Below are positions 18,253 to 27,583 of a stretch of DNA of 58,175 nt, piece by piece. The notes under the pieces are model-generated. The model ran no database searches and was not told where the DNA came from. It saw nothing but the letters and a program-made list of their open reading frames with translations. The first letter of the stretch is position 1, and every line of letters starts with the position of its first letter. Made by a program: the position numbers and the translations under genes. Source of the DNA: an uncultured Bacteroidota bacterium (GTDB taxonomy: Bacteria > Bacteroidota > Bacteroidia > Chitinophagales > Chitinophagaceae); assembly GCA_903929195.1 (NCBI GenBank), contig CAIYTT010000141.1:1-58175 (forward strand). Direction: 5' to 3'.

Positions 18253-18888
18253 CTATAGTTCAATTTTTTTCATCTTCCAATCCTTACTTTTACAAAATTC
18301 TAAAGCTAAGGGTAGTGCATAGCTCATTCTATCCCAAGCTTTTGTGCTGTCATGAAATAGAATTATAGACCCTGGCTGAATATTCTTAATTACATTTTCA
18401 AGACATTTTTCGGGGCTTAGTTTCCTGTCAAAATCAAAACTAAGTACGTCCCACATACAAATATGCCACGGAGGTGTTGCATTATTCATGCTTTTTAGTT
18501 GCTCCCTATTTATCTTTCCGTAGGGCGGTCTAAAAAGATTACTGTTTATATATTCCTGTGCTTGAGCTATATTTTGCAAATATTTTTCGGTATCCGTTTT
18601 CCATCCGTTTAAATGATTGTAGGTGTGATTACCAACTGAATGACCTCTGTCTAATACTTGCTGATATACATAAGGGTATTTAACTACATTATTGCCTACG
18701 CAAAAAAAAGTAGCTTTCGCATCATATTTATCTAATTGTTCTAATACAAAAGGGGTGGCTTGGGGGTGCGGACCATCGTCGAAAGTAAAATAAACTGACA
18801 ACTCCTTATTATTATTGATATTCCATACAAATTTTTTGGAAAAAAACGGTTTTATCCAATTTGGAGTTTTAGCCCAAAAATTTGCCAT
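18253..18888 (-). CDS. Polysaccharide deacetylase (NodB domain, CE4)
   Basis: A 211-residue carbohydrate esterase of family 4, which removes N- or O-acetyl groups from sugars such as GlcNAc in peptidoglycan or surface polymers. All NodB motifs are visible: motif 1 TFDDGPHP (Asp37, Asp38), motif 2 GHSVGNHTYNH (His88 and His92, metal ligands), motif 3 RPPYG at 120-124, a Trp/Asp motif (CMWDVLSFD) and motif 5 ILFHDS. No signal peptide is seen, so localisation is uncertain. The gene is 18 bp downstream of batE and may be read with it. Confidence 0.92.
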   Translation of the reverse strand: MANFWAKTPNWIKPFFSKKFVWNINNNKELSVYFTFDDGPHPQATPFVLEQLDKYDAKATFFCVGNNVVKYPYVYQQVLDRGHSVGNHTYNHLNGWKTDTEKYLQNIAQAQEYINSNLFRPPYGKINREQLKSMNNATPPWHICMWDVLSFDFDRKLSPEKCLENVIKNIQPGSIILFHDSTKAWDRMSYALPLALEFCKSKDWKMKKIEL

Positions 18889-18906
18889 AACATTCTTTTT
18901 TAATAT

Positions 18907-19668
18907 TTATATTTTTTCTATTATACTGTGTTGCACCCATCCAATGCTACCATCAGGTAATTTTATTTCTACCCAATTGGTTTTATTGTCTAAAATAACA
19001 ACTTTTGTACCTTCAGGAATCAACAATAATGGTTTGCCCACCAATTCATTATTCATTAAGGGGGCATCGTTCAGCATAATTACAGCTTCATTTGCCTGCA
19101 TTCTTTTATTAGCTGCTACCAATGCTATTATAAATACGCAAACCCAAATAAAACCGGTAATAAACGGTAGTTGCACCGGTAATTGTAAACCTACACTGTT
19201 ATTAAATCTTTTCAATAAGAGTATTGCAATGGTTATAATAAAAATAAATGCTGCAGCTATTGCCCAAAAACCGGCTCTGTCGGCACGAGTAATTGAATTC
19301 CACCATATAATAAAAAAAATATCGTTTATGGCGGTTACTTTATTGCCAATGCGGGTTTGGGTAAGCAATAAATTTTCTTTTGCTTCTTTATATTCCGGAT
19401 TTATTTTTAAGGCTCGTTCGTAGTTTAAAACAGCCATACCTATTTTATTCAATTTATAATAGGTATTGCCTAAATTGTAATACACATCGGCATTTATAGG
19501 TCGTTTTGCTGCTATTTGTTCGTAATAAAACACAGCACTGTCATATAGCTTACTACGATAAAATTCGTTTCCTTTTTGCCAAAAATAACTATTATCAATA
19601 GCACCGGCAGCAACTAAATTTATAGAGCCGGATAAAAGTATCGTGAAAATAAAAATTAATTTTTTCAT
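18907..19668 (-). CDS. batE: BatE-like TPR and SH3 domain protein
   Basis: A 253-residue envelope protein. It has a signal peptide (to about residue 21), then two to three TPRs (NADVYYNLGNTYYKLNKIGM, ALKINPEYKEAKENLL), two membrane segments near 120-180 and a C-terminal bacterial SH3 domain (GTKVVILDNKTNWVEIKLPDGS). This order is that of BatE in the Bacteroides aerotolerance locus. The start overlaps the stop of batD by 4 bp (ATGA), indicating translational coupling. The Bat proteins are linked to oxygen tolerance in Bacteroides, with an unresolved mechanism. Confidence 0.85.
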   Translation of the reverse strand: MKKLIFIFTILLSGSINLVAAGAIDNSYFWQKGNEFYRSKLYDSAVFYYEQIAAKRPINADVYYNLGNTYYKLNKIGMAVLNYERALKINPEYKEAKENLLLTQTRIGNKVTAINDIFFIIWWNSITRADRAGFWAIAAAFIFIITIAILLLKRFNNSVGLQLPVQLPFITGFIWVCVFIIALVAANKRMQANEAVIMLNDAPLMNNELVGKPLLLIPEGTKVVILDNKTNWVEIKLPDGSIGWVQHSIIEKI

Positions 19669-21710
19669 GCTTTAATTACATCTTCCAAGTCGCTAATAAT
19701 TTTTATTGCCTCATCATAGGTTTTTTTCATTTCATCACTGCCACCAGATGCATAGAGTGCCGTCTCGCATTCCCAAATTACCGACTCTATATTTTTTTGA
19801 ATTTCCATAGGTACCTTACGAATGGTAAGTGCTTCCATAGCTGTTTCTTTTGATAAAGCTGATAGCGGTATATTTATTTTATCGCTTAAATATAACCAAA
19901 TAGCTTTTGATACTTCTTCGTAAAATGCGCCTTTATTTTTTTCCAAAAGAAGTTTATTGGCAGTTACCAAGCGTTTAAAAGCAATTTTATTGGCTCTTTT
20001 CTTTTTAAGCAATATCGAATCTTTAGATAAATCATCATCTCTTTTTTTCCAGATTATTAAACCCATAAATGCTAATAACGGCAATGCATACATAGACCAA
20101 TATCCGGTTGTTAATAGTAAGGGTGTGCTACTATAGGCTATGTTGTTTAAGGGTTTTACAACAATATCGTGTAAATCGTTTATAGCTAAATTGGTATTAT
20201 CTTTTTGTAGAGACGGGAAATAATGTTTGCCGGGTTTTACATGTATTTTATATTCCTGTGTGCTTACAGTAACATAATTGCCTGTAGCAGGGTTAAAAAA
20301 AGTAAACGGAATAGATGGAATTTTATAATCACCGGGTGTATGTGGTGTAATTGAATAATTTATCTTTTTAGTTCCGCTTATGGTAGTGCTACGTCCGGTA
20401 ATGGTATCTGTAATAAGAGGGTCGAAGGTATTTAAACCATTAGGTAAATTTAATTTAGGTGCTTCAAATATTTTTATGTTTCCACTACCAGTTATGTTTA
20501 ATGATAGTGTGGCAACATCATCGGTAGTTAATTCTTCTTTGTCTAACTTACCCGATATTGTAAAATTACCAACTGCACCACTAAAATTTTCGGGTTTGTT
20601 TTTTTCGGGAAGTGCGGTTACTTTTATTTTTACAGGTGTACTTTTTAAACTTACCGGCACATCTTTATATACAGTGGTATTAAATACACTATGATTAAAA
20701 AACGGGTCGCTCATTAATAAGGTACCGGCTCCAAAAGGGTCCATATCAGCCATTCTACGTTTTACCTGTTGTAATACCCTTGCCATTCCCTTGGCCTCGG
20801 CAGGGTCTAATTCAAGCGTACCTGTTTGCTGTGGGAAAAGTGCCGATTTTTTTAGAACAAAGACCTGATATTTTTTGCCGTCAATAATTTCTTCTGTAGG
20901 CTTAGGCTGTCTGGGTATTTCAAAATCTTGTGTCCAGAAACCATTTAAAGTTGGCAATTTCGATATGTTTATTTGCATTGGCAATCGGGAGTATAGTTTA
21001 TAGGTTGCTGTAATCTGCTCTCCTACATGCACATCATTATTGTCAACCACAACTTTTATAAACAAATCCTTTTTAATATCTTCTTCCTTAATCGGTGGGT
21101 CTTGCGGAGGCGCTGCTTGCTGCCTTTGCCCCTGTGCAGACGGCTGCTGCTGCGGATTTTGTTGTTGCAACATTTGATTATGCAACTGCTGTTGCAACTG
21201 CTGCATTCGTTGTTGTTGTTGTAATAATGCTGCAAAGGGGTCATCTCCGTCATCGCCAAACGGGTCTCTGCGGCGGCGTTGTTGCTGTGCCACAGAGCCG
21301 GAAACAACCTGTATAGTCATTGCATTAGATTGGTAGGTATGCCCTGCTGCATCTTTAGCAACAGCAGGCGGTATTGTAAAGGTGCCTTCACGCTTGGGTT
21401 GTAAAATATAAGTAACGGTAATACTTTGAGATTGTACCGTTTGATTACCAATAATTGAAATATTGGAACTCTGCGAATGAAACGGACCTTGCACAACCGT
21501 AAAGTCCTGCGATTGACCCGGGGCTATGCTTTGCAGGTTTTGAGCATCTTTTACGGTATATTGTACTTGTACTTGGTCTTTAACACCAATTTTATTAGCA
21601 CTGGGTGCGGCACTGAAAACTACATTTTGCGCCCGCAGTTGGCAACACACCCCTAATAACAAGAAAGTTAAGCTTATGCGCCACATATATTTTTTCTTAT
21701 TTATTTTCAT
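19665..21710 (-). CDS. batD: BatD-like oxygen tolerance protein
   Basis: A 681-residue exported membrane protein: signal peptide (about 1-28), long beta-rich periplasmic region with Ig-like folds (KIGVKDQVQVQYTVKDAQ, NFSGAVGNFTISGKLDKEEL), one membrane span near residue 545 and a cytoplasmic C-terminal tail. This is the BatD architecture. Residues ~163-203 form a Gln-rich low-complexity insert preceded by QRRRRDPFGDD, which many Bacteroidota BatD proteins carry in some form. It is translationally coupled to batE. The usual partners batA, batB and batC are not upstream: a 376-bp gap with its own promoter and then an unrelated gene are found instead. Confidence 0.88.
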   Translation of the reverse strand: MKINKKKYMWRISLTFLLLGVCCQLRAQNVVFSAAPSANKIGVKDQVQVQYTVKDAQNLQSIAPGQSQDFTVVQGPFHSQSSNISIIGNQTVQSQSITVTYILQPKREGTFTIPPAVAKDAAGHTYQSNAMTIQVVSGSVAQQQRRRRDPFGDDGDDPFAALLQQQQRMQQLQQQLHNQMLQQQNPQQQPSAQGQRQQAAPPQDPPIKEEDIKKDLFIKVVVDNNDVHVGEQITATYKLYSRLPMQINISKLPTLNGFWTQDFEIPRQPKPTEEIIDGKKYQVFVLKKSALFPQQTGTLELDPAEAKGMARVLQQVKRRMADMDPFGAGTLLMSDPFFNHSVFNTTVYKDVPVSLKSTPVKIKVTALPEKNKPENFSGAVGNFTISGKLDKEELTTDDVATLSLNITGSGNIKIFEAPKLNLPNGLNTFDPLITDTITGRSTTISGTKKINYSITPHTPGDYKIPSIPFTFFNPATGNYVTVSTQEYKIHVKPGKHYFPSLQKDNTNLAINDLHDIVVKPLNNIAYSSTPLLLTTGYWSMYALPLLAFMGLIIWKKRDDDLSKDSILLKKKRANKIAFKRLVTANKLLLEKNKGAFYEEVSKAIWLYLSDKINIPLSALSKETAMEALTIRKVPMEIQKNIESVIWECETALYASGGSDEMKKTYDEAIKIISDLEDVIKA

Positions 21711-21723
21711 TTTTGGGTATCCA

Positions 21724-21752
21724 CAAAATTAAATTGATTGACAGTGGCACAA
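21724..21752 (-). promoter_or_regulatory. Bacteroidota-type promoter of batD-batE
   Basis: Reading on the minus strand, a T7G run ends in TTG at 21752-21750. After an 18-bp spacer comes TAATTTTG (21731-21724), a full match to TAnnTTTG. Transcription would begin near 21717, leaving a leader of only a few nucleotides before ATG at 21710. Confidence 0.6.
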
Positions 21753-22003
21753 AAAAACTTGAGGTTAAACCTACGTTAAAAAGTTTCTTTATAAGTTCGC
21801 TTTAACACTTAAAAATTGAGTCTATTTACCAAACATAACAGATGATACTTCGTAATATATCTGTCACATTATGCAACTATTCAGTCTCCTTAAAAATGAA
21901 TGCCGCCTGAACTAGCAGGCTTTCCGGATTTTGAAAGGGTACTATTTACTTTATATTTTGCAAGTCTGAATAGGTATTTCTATCATTTATATTCAGTAGA
22001 AAT

Positions 22004-22053
22004 AATAAAAGTAAAAGGGATTAATTTTTATATTAATCCCTTTTACTTTTATT
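22004..22053 (-). terminator. Long perfect hairpin terminator
   Basis: Perfect 22-bp inverted repeat (22004-22025 and 22032-22053, core AAAAGGGATTAAT / ATTAATCCCTTTT) with a 6-nt loop, located 34 bp downstream of the type B T9SS gene stop on the minus strand. Confidence 0.8.
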
Positions 22054-22086
22054 GGCATTTTTAGAATTACATAAAACCCACAAGGC

Positions 22087-25000
22087 TTACCTTAGTAAGG
22101 TTACTGTACCGGTGTAAACTATGTTTTCCTGATAATTAGGTCTTGCTATAATTACTTCATAAAAATAGTCGCCCATATCCTGCGGCACACCTTGATAAGT
22201 GCCATCCCAGCCATGTTCAATATTATTAGAATAGAATATTTGCTGCCCCCATCTATTGAATATTCTAAATTCAACAAGGTGTTGATACGTTAATCCTACA
22301 GGTCTGAAAACATCGTTCAATCCATCTCCATTAGGTGTAAATGCAGAAGGGATAATTTCAGTAGTAGCACTATCAACCACAACCACAACAGTAGCCGTAT
22401 CAACACATCCATTTACATCCATACCATAAACAGTATAGGTAGTTGTTTGGTTAGGAGTGGCAATTGGATTATTTATATTAGGATTATTTAACGAACCGTC
22501 ATTAGGTGTCCAATAATAATACAATACATTATCTGCATTTAATTGTACATGTTGCCCAAATTGAATCGTATCATTTCCGGTTACATTAGTAAGTGGTGTT
22601 GGTGGTACAGAAGTGATATTTATTACATCGGTGGCTACACAACCATAAGCAGTTTCTGTTGCTGTAAGCAAATAAGAATAAGTACCTATACCAAAAAATA
22701 AGGGTATTTGGTTCGTACTGTAATCTAAACCAGTAGAAGGTGTCCATGCAAATGTAAAGTCATTTACTATCGGTGGATTGATACTTACATAATTCGTTAA
22801 TGGTATTGGGCTAACTAAACATATAGTTGTATCGTGCCAAGATTGAATATTTAATTGTAATGCATAAACATTTTGTTGTACCGTACTTTGGCAATGTAAA
22901 CTATCTGTAACCTTTAATGTAACCACATATACACCACCGGCATTATAAGTATGCACAGGGCTCCAATTGGTAGAGTCAAATGAACCGTCTCCAAAACTCC
23001 AGTAAGGAGTTAATGCACCACCTATGGACGTATTTATTAAAGTTGTAGATTGAGTAATTGCACATAAGGTATCGGGTGTTGGCGTAAATATTGCCTGTAT
23101 CGGGTGTATGGTATTAATAACCTGAGTTGAAGACAATGCACAATAGCCGTTTGATGCAGTTACCGTTACATTATAGATACCCTGAGCTATATATATATGC
23201 ATAGGGTTGGGATCATTAGATGTACCGCCATCACCGAATGTCCAAGTATAAGTGGATGCATTCAGAGATGTATTTGTGCAGAAAATAGTATCTAAATTAC
23301 ATCCTAAATGCAATGTATAAGTAAACGACGGCTCAATTGGCTGCAAAATAGTTACAGTAATGGAGTCTCTCGGACCTTCGCAACTACCAATTATCTGGCT
23401 GGCATAGAAGGTATAATTACCCGGTGTTGATGTATTTACTGTTGGCTGAATAGTGCTGCCAGTGCCACCTGTAGCTCCCGGATACCATAATACTGTGCTG
23501 CCCGGTACGCCTGTAGTAACTATAAACGGAGTAGGTGTAGCGCCCTGACAATATACGGTAACGCCGTTAATAATTGGTGCAGGCGGTATAGGGGCTAATC
23601 CTACATCAATAGTAGTGCTGTCTTTGCAACCGAATATGGTAGTAGCAACAACTTTATAGATACCGGAATCACCAATGGTAAACCCATTAATATTAGGAAA
23701 TTCTAATGTGGAAGTAAAACCCGATGGTCCCGTCCAGTAAAAAGTTTCCCCTAAAGAATCTGGTGTAACACTTAGATGCAGCGTATCTACCAAACCTGCA
23801 CATAAGGGTGCATTACTTGTTTCTATTAATAGTGGGCTTGCATGCACAAAAACATGTGTTTTTGCAGAATCCAAAGAGCCACCCAACGTTCTATAAAGCG
23901 TATATACACCGGTATCTGCATAGGTAGCCGGATATCTAAAAGGATTTTGCATTGTACTTGTAAATCCTGACGGTCCTACCCATCTAAAAGTAGCACCTAC
24001 CGAGTCGCCTAATGCTCGAAGTTTTATTGTATCACCGAAACAAGGATTGTTGCACGATGCACCGAAACATAATACCACTACCAATTTAAATGTTTTATTG
24101 GCACAAGAATACATTCCTAAAGCACTGTCTGTACCTGTAATCGTAAATGTGGTAGTATCGGATGTTAGGGATGCTACATTTATGAAATTAGTAGTACCGG
24201 TTGTTGTTGCTAAGCCGGTACCGGGAGCCCAAGACCAATGCGACCAAGTCCAGTTTTTATCGGTAGCATGTATCATATTTACAGGTATGGTTGTAATACC
24301 CGGATAATCACATATTTTAAAAGTGTCTATTGAATCTACAATAACACCATTTACAACCATTTGCGGGTCGGGAAAAGCACTATCTATACCATAATTATTA
24401 CCATTAAAAACATAGGCATACGATATTACAGTACTATCGCCGGCAGCAATAGTACCCAAATTATATACCAGACCTATTGCTATATCTCCAGGGTCTGCAA
24501 CACCAACTGTGTATTGAGCGGTAGTGTATGTTTGATTCCAACAAGTAGCCAAATCTACCGACCCCCATAAAGGCCAGCTATCGTAAATGAAAGCAACGGC
24601 ACGACAATCTTTTGTGGCAAGAGCTAATGTAGCAAACGAATATCCGGTACCGGTGGCTTGCACCATTACTCTATGGTCAACATCATTTTGATACATTACC
24701 ATATTATCGGTAGTAAAAGAACCACCGGGCCAACTTTCATCATTATCAGGGTCGCAAGACCTTAAATAGTAAACATTGGGTACCGGTGCACCACTTGTAT
24801 TATGAAAAACTGTTGTAACTACAACTGCATCTGCATTGGTATCTACTCTTGTTTCCTGATTAATAGTAAGACCGGCACATGTACCTGCCCAATTGCCTAA
24901 TAAATGCCCACCGGCATTTACATAAGAAACGTTAGCACCTGTAAGTGTGCCACCAGAAAAACCACTACCATAAAAGGCTTGGCTTTGCAAACCGTTTACC

Positions 25001-25302
25001 TGCATTTCCCATCCTTCAAACGGACTACCCGGATAGGTATAGTCGCCCATATATTCCGGTGTTCCAACCGTCCAGCCGTCGTGTCCGTAGTCATAAACCT
25101 CAGCAAGATTGGAACCACCGCCTGTATGAGGATAGTAACCGGTAAGTGTTGTTCCAATTGTATCCGGACCAAAAGCACCATTATAATCTTGTCCTATTTC
25201 AAGCCAATGACCTGGAAGGAATATTGCAGTTCCTGCCATTTGTGCAGAAACATTAATGGATGCAAGTCCAAAAAATAAAAAACAGTATATAAAAACGCGC
25301 AT
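22087..25302 (-). CDS. Large PKD-domain protein with T9SS type B (gliding-associated) C-terminus
   Basis: A 1071-residue surface or secreted protein with a signal peptide (ending SVSAQ, about residue 20). Residues ~25-320 form a unique N-terminal region. Ig-like repeats follow (PSGFTSTMQNPFRYPATYAD; PSGFTSTLEFPNINGFTIGD). Then come two PKD domains with the hallmark YTWTFGDGGTSNDPNPMH and PYWSFGDGSFDSTNWSPVH. The last ~90 residues are the CHU_C-type sorting domain: IIPSAFTPNGDGLNDVFRP, FRIFNRWGQQIFYS and YFYEVIIARP. Such proteins are large adhesins or matrix components exported by T9SS. The Ca/Asp-rich N-terminal part has no catalytic motif I recognise. Confidence 0.9.
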   Translation of the reverse strand: MRVFIYCFLFFGLASINVSAQMAGTAIFLPGHWLEIGQDYNGAFGPDTIGTTLTGYYPHTGGGSNLAEVYDYGHDGWTVGTPEYMGDYTYPGSPFEGWEMQVNGLQSQAFYGSGFSGGTLTGANVSYVNAGGHLLGNWAGTCAGLTINQETRVDTNADAVVVTTVFHNTSGAPVPNVYYLRSCDPDNDESWPGGSFTTDNMVMYQNDVDHRVMVQATGTGYSFATLALATKDCRAVAFIYDSWPLWGSVDLATCWNQTYTTAQYTVGVADPGDIAIGLVYNLGTIAAGDSTVISYAYVFNGNNYGIDSAFPDPQMVVNGVIVDSIDTFKICDYPGITTIPVNMIHATDKNWTWSHWSWAPGTGLATTTGTTNFINVASLTSDTTTFTITGTDSALGMYSCANKTFKLVVVLCFGASCNNPCFGDTIKLRALGDSVGATFRWVGPSGFTSTMQNPFRYPATYADTGVYTLYRTLGGSLDSAKTHVFVHASPLLIETSNAPLCAGLVDTLHLSVTPDSLGETFYWTGPSGFTSTLEFPNINGFTIGDSGIYKVVATTIFGCKDSTTIDVGLAPIPPAPIINGVTVYCQGATPTPFIVTTGVPGSTVLWYPGATGGTGSTIQPTVNTSTPGNYTFYASQIIGSCEGPRDSITVTILQPIEPSFTYTLHLGCNLDTIFCTNTSLNASTYTWTFGDGGTSNDPNPMHIYIAQGIYNVTVTASNGYCALSSTQVINTIHPIQAIFTPTPDTLCAITQSTTLINTSIGGALTPYWSFGDGSFDSTNWSPVHTYNAGGVYVVTLKVTDSLHCQSTVQQNVYALQLNIQSWHDTTICLVSPIPLTNYVSINPPIVNDFTFAWTPSTGLDYSTNQIPLFFGIGTYSYLLTATETAYGCVATDVINITSVPPTPLTNVTGNDTIQFGQHVQLNADNVLYYYWTPNDGSLNNPNINNPIATPNQTTTYTVYGMDVNGCVDTATVVVVVDSATTEIIPSAFTPNGDGLNDVFRPVGLTYQHLVEFRIFNRWGQQIFYSNNIEHGWDGTYQGVPQDMGDYFYEVIIARPNYQENIVYTGTVTLLR

Positions 25303-25707
25303 AAGCTATGTAAATTAAATTAAGGTTAAATGTAGATTAATTTTTTCAACAATCCTATGAAATTAAAATAATTATTTCATAAAAAAATTTATTTTAAAGA
25401 TAATCTACAATTAACATTAAGACAGTATGAATTTTATTTTGGTTGGAAAAAATAAATATATTTATTATATTTATTCAAAATTTATTGCAATTATATACAG
25501 TTATGGACTATGCACTACTATTTTGAATGTATATTTTATAGCTTTTTGTTTAGCAATGTTCCTTATATTTCAGTAGTAGATGGTAGTATATGTGATGGTG
25601 TTTTGTATTCAATTTTACCCAATAATAATATACAAGCCTGCACTTGCAAACGTTAAGGAATAATTTTATGGAGATTTTAAAATTGTTACATTATTTGTAC
25701 TTCGCCA
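25303..25707. other. AT-rich intergenic region
   Basis: 405 bp between two minus-strand genes. Near 25327-25334 there is a TACATTTA box (minus strand) that may serve the large T9SS gene. A 48-codon open frame on the plus strand (25510-25656) has no recognisable similarity and is not called. Nothing else is seen. Confidence 0.4.
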
Positions 25708-26658
25708 CTATTTTCTACTCAATATAAACGAATAGCCCAAAACTACCATTGGCTCAATAAAATTGAATTCCTGACTGGCTTTACCTCCATTCACAGTAGT
25801 TAATATATCAGGTAGATTCATATAGCCGGCTTTAAGACGTGCCAGTACAAATAGATGTTTATATAAATCCATTTGCAAACCCATTGTCGCCGACAGGCTA
25901 TAACCAGCCAAATGATACGCTTTTTTATTTGCATCCATATCGTGTTTGGGTGCTTGCCCAAGTACATCAACATCAGAATCAGGTACTACCATGCCTAAGC
26001 AAGCACTGCCAACAACGGATAAGGCATGTTTACGATTTTTAGAAATCCAGATTTGCTCAAGTCTTCCAAGTTCAAAAGCTACATCATTTAATCCATCGCA
26101 ATGCTCAAAATTAGTTACAAAACCACCCGGTAATTGGTCTATTATAGATGGCCCGGGATTATTAACATCACTTTTTTCGCCAACAACTACCTCCGCATTA
26201 TTATAAGTACCGGTATTTAATCCGCTTTTTATAGTACCACTTAGGTGTGTAGCTTGTTTAGACATTGTATATTTCATGTGGTCGCTACCAATAGAAATAT
26301 AAACCTTGTCTGATAGATAATACATCACACGGTAATTATATTCCGGACATGTAAAGCCGTCGGGTTTATAATAAATAGCAGAAAACGGGGTTGGGTCATC
26401 GGTTGCTCTTATATCATTTATTTTAAAATTATAACCATCACCTTTAAAACGAATGTCACTATGTGTATATGCCGATCTATTATATCCCCAAAATACATAC
26501 ATTTTACCTTTTCGTTGATACATGGTATTTTGTATAACATTTTCTTTTACAATTGTAGTTTCAAAACTTACAGAATCGTCTGCATCTAACTGAGCATTTG
26601 ACTTAAAAGCAAAAAGCAGAAATAGAATAGTAATAATTGGTAGATATTTGATATTCAT
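25708..26658 (-). CDS. Conserved exported protein, probable outer membrane beta-barrel
   Basis: A 316-residue protein with a signal peptide (cleavage after SNAQ, about residue 22). Segments GKMYVFWGYNRSAYTHSDI, YNYRVMYYLSDKVYISIGSD and LFVLARLKAGYMNLP alternate hydrophobic residues as in membrane beta-strands. The C-terminus ends in IEPMVVLGYSFILSRK. I recall similar proteins as conserved hypotheticals of Bacteroidota, but no function is established to my knowledge. It is preceded on the same strand by a terminator and an unrelated unknown gene, so it is likely monocistronic. Confidence 0.65.
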   Translation of the reverse strand: MNIKYLPIITILFLLFAFKSNAQLDADDSVSFETTIVKENVIQNTMYQRKGKMYVFWGYNRSAYTHSDIRFKGDGYNFKINDIRATDDPTPFSAIYYKPDGFTCPEYNYRVMYYLSDKVYISIGSDHMKYTMSKQATHLSGTIKSGLNTGTYNNAEVVVGEKSDVNNPGPSIIDQLPGGFVTNFEHCDGLNDVAFELGRLEQIWISKNRKHALSVVGSACLGMVVPDSDVDVLGQAPKHDMDANKKAYHLAGYSLSATMGLQMDLYKHLFVLARLKAGYMNLPDILTTVNGGKASQEFNFIEPMVVLGYSFILSRK

Positions 26659-26752
26659 AAATTGTATTATTTTCTTTATAAAGTATGGGCGTAAATTTAT
26701 TTCAGAAAATAAGATAAAGAAATGATTATAATCATTTCTAGAAAGAAGTGAA

Positions 26753-26819
26753 TTTTAGTATAAAATAAATGCCCATTAATATTTTACAAATATTAATGGG
26801 CATTTATTTTATACTAAAA
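26753..26819 (-). terminator. 31-bp perfect hairpin terminator
   Basis: Perfect 31-bp inverted repeat (26753-26783 and 26789-26819) around a 5-nt loop, with GCCCATTAATATT / AATATTAATGGGC in the core. It starts one base after the stop codon of the 190-residue protein gene, on the minus strand. It is the longest hairpin in the window. Confidence 0.85.
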
Positions 26820-26820
26820 A

Positions 26821-27393
26821 TTATTTTGTGTTTTCGCACAATATTTCACCAGTATCATTCGGGTTTGCTAATTTCTTTTCATTTGCAAACATTACAGGAC
26901 CATATTTATCAGCACCTTGACTTTTTTCAGTAAAAAAATACTGTTTTAAATAACATTTACCATCCGAACCCTTTAGAACAGCTTCTGTAATCAATTGTCT
27001 ATTAATTGCAGCACCGGCATCATTTTTATTTACGGTCCAATTGCTGTCAACTATATAAAAATCAGTAAGAGTGTATGTTAAATCCGGTTTGCTGTTTTTG
27101 CCTAAAAGATTCGATTTTGCGATTGCATTATTTACACCGCCACTTGCTGTAAGTACTTTTTTAAGTTCCTCTTTCATTTGTGCAGTTAAAATAATATCCT
27201 GCATACCTGCGGGTGTTTTTCTTCTGTCTGCAATCCTTTTTATGTCTTCAGGTGTTTGCACATAAGCAGGTGTATTGTTGCCTGTTGCCTTATCTAAGGC
27301 TTTACTTTTTAATTTGTCGAATTGTGCATTGGCATTAAAAGACAATAACATGAGTGCCATTGGCAACATCGAAAGGTAAATTTTTTTGTACAT
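26821..27393 (-). CDS. Exported protein of unknown function
   Basis: A 190-residue protein with a signal peptide (cleavage after ANAQ, about residue 23). I do not recognise the family. The mature part begins with a Lys/Asp-rich segment (FDKLKSKALDKATG), continues with a probably helical region (TAQMKEELKKVLTASGG) and ends in a beta-rich half (LTYTLTDFYIVDSNWTVNKN; KCYLKQYFFTEKSQG). Only one Cys occurs in the middle and one near the C-terminus. It stands alone, with ~190 bp upstream and a very strong terminator directly after it. Confidence 0.65.
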   Translation of the reverse strand: MYKKIYLSMLPMALMLLSFNANAQFDKLKSKALDKATGNNTPAYVQTPEDIKRIADRRKTPAGMQDIILTAQMKEELKKVLTASGGVNNAIAKSNLLGKNSKPDLTYTLTDFYIVDSNWTVNKNDAGAAINRQLITEAVLKGSDGKCYLKQYFFTEKSQGADKYGPVMFANEKKLANPNDTGEILCENTK

Positions 27394-27529
27394 TTAGTTT
27401 GATTTAAGTTTAGTGTTCTAAAATAATAAAAAAAATAGCAGACGAGCTATTTTAAATTGTAAATTTATTAAAAATAACAATAAATTAATTTTGTGCTTTT
27501 ATTTGTAGATACTAAAAAGTATTTTTTTA

Positions 27530-27567
27530 AAATAGAATGCCTCGCAAAAATGCAAGGCATTCTATTT
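27530..27567 (-). terminator. Hairpin terminator of the T9SS cargo gene
   Basis: 17-bp inverted repeat with one mismatch (27530-27546 and 27551-27567, core GAATGCCT / AGGCATTC), 4-nt loop, 16 bp after the stop of the 478-residue T9SS protein gene on the minus strand. Confidence 0.8.
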
Positions 27568-27583
27568 ATGCAAACTATTTAAA

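Larger units (their letters stand above)
21711..22086. other. Intergenic region with batD promoter and a terminator
   Basis: 376 bp. The left end carries the batD promoter and the right end a long hairpin that ends the T9SS gene. The central ~250 bp show no coding frame, repeat or RNA signature that I can recognise. Confidence 0.5.

Noticed and set aside
21097-21224. Q-rich codon tract in batD as a variable-number repeat
   Set aside because: The codons are mixed CAA/CAG and interrupted by other residues, so it is low-complexity linker sequence and not a uniform tandem repeat.
24904-25278. 124-codon open frame on the plus strand
   Set aside because: It lies wholly inside the T9SS type B gene on the other strand, has no similarity to known proteins and shows the composition of a shadow frame.
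25510-25656. 48-codon open frame on the plus strand in a gap
   Set aside because: Starts with ATG, but there is no promoter-like box, no recognisable similarity and no neighbour that suggests a unit.
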